From an uncultured Bacilli bacterium (GTDB taxonomy: Bacteria; Bacillota_I; Bacilli_A; RF39; UBA660), in NCBI GenBank assembly GCA_947630095.1, contig CANRGI010000020.1, positions 1 to 12,701 on the forward strand: 12,701 nt of DNA, given 5' to 3'. Below, piece after piece: positions 12,458-12,701 of this stretch (positions are counted from its first letter, which is position 1; every line of letters begins with the position of its first letter). The notes under the pieces are model-generated. The model saw nothing but the letters and a program-made list of their open reading frames with translations. It was not told where the DNA came from and did no database searches. The translations under genes were made by a program, and so were the position numbers.

Positions 12458-12627
12458 ATAGATAATAAAAAGGAGATGCAAAAAATTATGAAGAAAAGTC
12501 TTGACGAAACATTTGTTTGTAATGGGGGGGGTTATTACCAACTAAATAAATCTTTTATCTTTTTGCATACACGAACGCATAGTGGTTTTACTATGTGTTT
12601 TTCTGTGCCTAGAAAGGTGTGTGTAAA
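12458..12627 (+). ncRNA. structured 5' leader with terminator: candidate riboswitch or attenuator
   Basis: ATGCAAAAA (12476-12484) pairs perfectly with TTTTTGCAT (12560-12568), closing a domain of about 90 bases; AAAAG (12494-12498) can stack below with CTTTT (12552-12556). Inside, GTAAT (12519-12523) and ATTAC (12534-12538) form a hairpin whose loop is GGGGGGGGTT. Right after the closing helix comes a terminator at 12574-12602. The order closed domain, terminator, gene is that of a transcriptional riboswitch or a leader-peptide attenuator. I could not match it to a known riboswitch consensus by eye. The start of the transcript is inferred from the promoter. Confidence 0.5.
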
Positions 12628-12634
12628 ATGTTAA
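12488..12634 (+). CDS. possible leader peptide or small protein (48 aa)
   Basis: An open frame of 48 codons runs through the whole structured leader and ends in TAA 4 bases after the A of the next ATG (AAATGTTAA), which would couple translation of the two. AAGGAG is 12-13 bases upstream of ATG 12488, slightly far; an in-frame ATG at 12476 is too close to it. The peptide has three glycines encoded by the G tract and four cysteines (11, 37, 45 and 48), and resembles nothing I know. It could be a regulatory leader peptide or a chance frame in a functional RNA. A change of one G in the tract would end the frame within about 9 codons. Confidence 0.3.
   Translation: MKKSLDETFVCNGGGYYQLNKSFIFLHTRTHSGFTMCFSVPRKVCVKC
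12574..12602 (+). terminator. terminator within the leader of the right-end gene
   Basis: ACGCATAGT (12575-12583), loop GGTTTT and ACTATGTGT (12590-12598) form a 9-bp stem with one G-T pair, extendable by A12574-T12599, and end in TTTTT. It lies upstream of ATG 12628 and downstream of the promoter, so it must be conditional if the gene is expressed. Confidence 0.75.
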
Positions 12635-12701
12635 GAAGAATTTTAAATACAAGAACTAAATTAGGTATTTTTATAATTACAATGCTTATGTTAGCATTAG
12701 G
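12628..12701 (+). CDS. N-terminus of a membrane or exported protein (cut by window end)
   Basis: Only about 24 codons are present. After the basic start MLRRILNTRTK comes a hydrophobic stretch with I, F, L and M, a signal peptide or first membrane segment. AAAGGTGTG before the ATG is a fair ribosome site; GCCT and AGGT around it (12607-12618) could form a small hairpin that hides it. The family cannot be told from so little. Expression is probably controlled by the structured leader. Confidence 0.65.
   Translation, partial: MLRRILNTRTKLGIFIITMLMLAL

Noticed and set aside
12524..12531. G8 tract as a phase-variation switch of the right-end gene
   Set aside because: The right-end gene has its own ATG and ribosome site out of frame with the leader frame, so changing the tract would not fuse the two; any effect would be indirect.
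1..12701. CRISPR array, insertion sequence or prophage
   Set aside because: No regularly spaced repeats, no transposase or integrase and no phage gene found; the single XRE gene and the inverted tRNA fragment alone do not support an element.
1..12701. Mycoplasma genetic code (UGA as tryptophan)
   Set aside because: cdd ends in TGA overlapping era, tryptophans are TGG, and all genes read through normally with the standard code.

Overview
The window is very AT-rich DNA from a low-GC Gram-positive bacterium. Gene content and order point to the Bacilli, probably a gut-type, reduced-genome lineage related to the RF39/Erysipelotrichales/Mollicutes side; that placement is inference. UGA is a stop codon here (the cdd gene ends in TGA) and tryptophan is encoded by TGG, so the Mycoplasma code is not used. 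Ribosome binding sites are strong and often read AGGTGAT, complementary to the AUCACCU end of 16S rRNA. Many promoters match TTGACA-17-TATAAT closely. Several terminator hairpins overlap stop codons, a sign of compact spacing.

Layout. (1) 1-660: an integral membrane protein gene with an unclear start. (2) 660-1200: a 337-base stretch without a gene, holding a terminator, a 16-base inverted copy of the tRNA-Pro 3' end and a promoter, followed by tRNA-Arg(ACG), tRNA-Pro(UGG) and a short terminator. (3) 1211-2470: a regular pentapeptide-repeat protein and an exported protein of unknown function with its own promoter. (4) 2514-3244: rpsU-yqeY with promoter and terminator. (5) 3259-7898: yqfC-yqfD-vanZ-like-ybeY-cdd-era-yqzL-recO, a compact version of a conserved Bacilli locus. 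It starts with a sigma-E-like promoter, and a possible sigma-A promoter lies inside the end of yqfD. phoH, the 7TM-HD gene and dgkA, found here in Bacillus subtilis, are absent. (6) 7867-8139: a bidirectional terminator and a convergent XRE regulator. (7) 8140-9925: a 394-base gene-free stretch with nested palindromes and the glyS promoter, then single-chain glycyl-tRNA synthetase with a short leader and no T-box. (8) 9949-10513: a small membrane protein of the CmpB type, then two hairpins. (9) 10556-12386: sepF, a DivIVA-like gene and an MscS-type channel. (10) 12423-12701: a promoter, a roughly 170-base structured leader with a terminator and a G8 tract, and the start of a gene for a membrane or exported protein.

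Functionally the core is translation and RNA quality control (S21, YbeY, Era, GlyRS, tRNAs), nucleotide salvage and DNA repair (Cdd, RecO), and cell division/polarity (SepF, DivIVA-like). The retained YqfC/YqfD pair with a sigma-E-type promoter suggests the organism keeps at least part of a sporulation programme. The most unusual parts are the structured leader at the right end, the inverted tRNA-Pro fragment on the left, and the nested palindromes next to the XRE gene.
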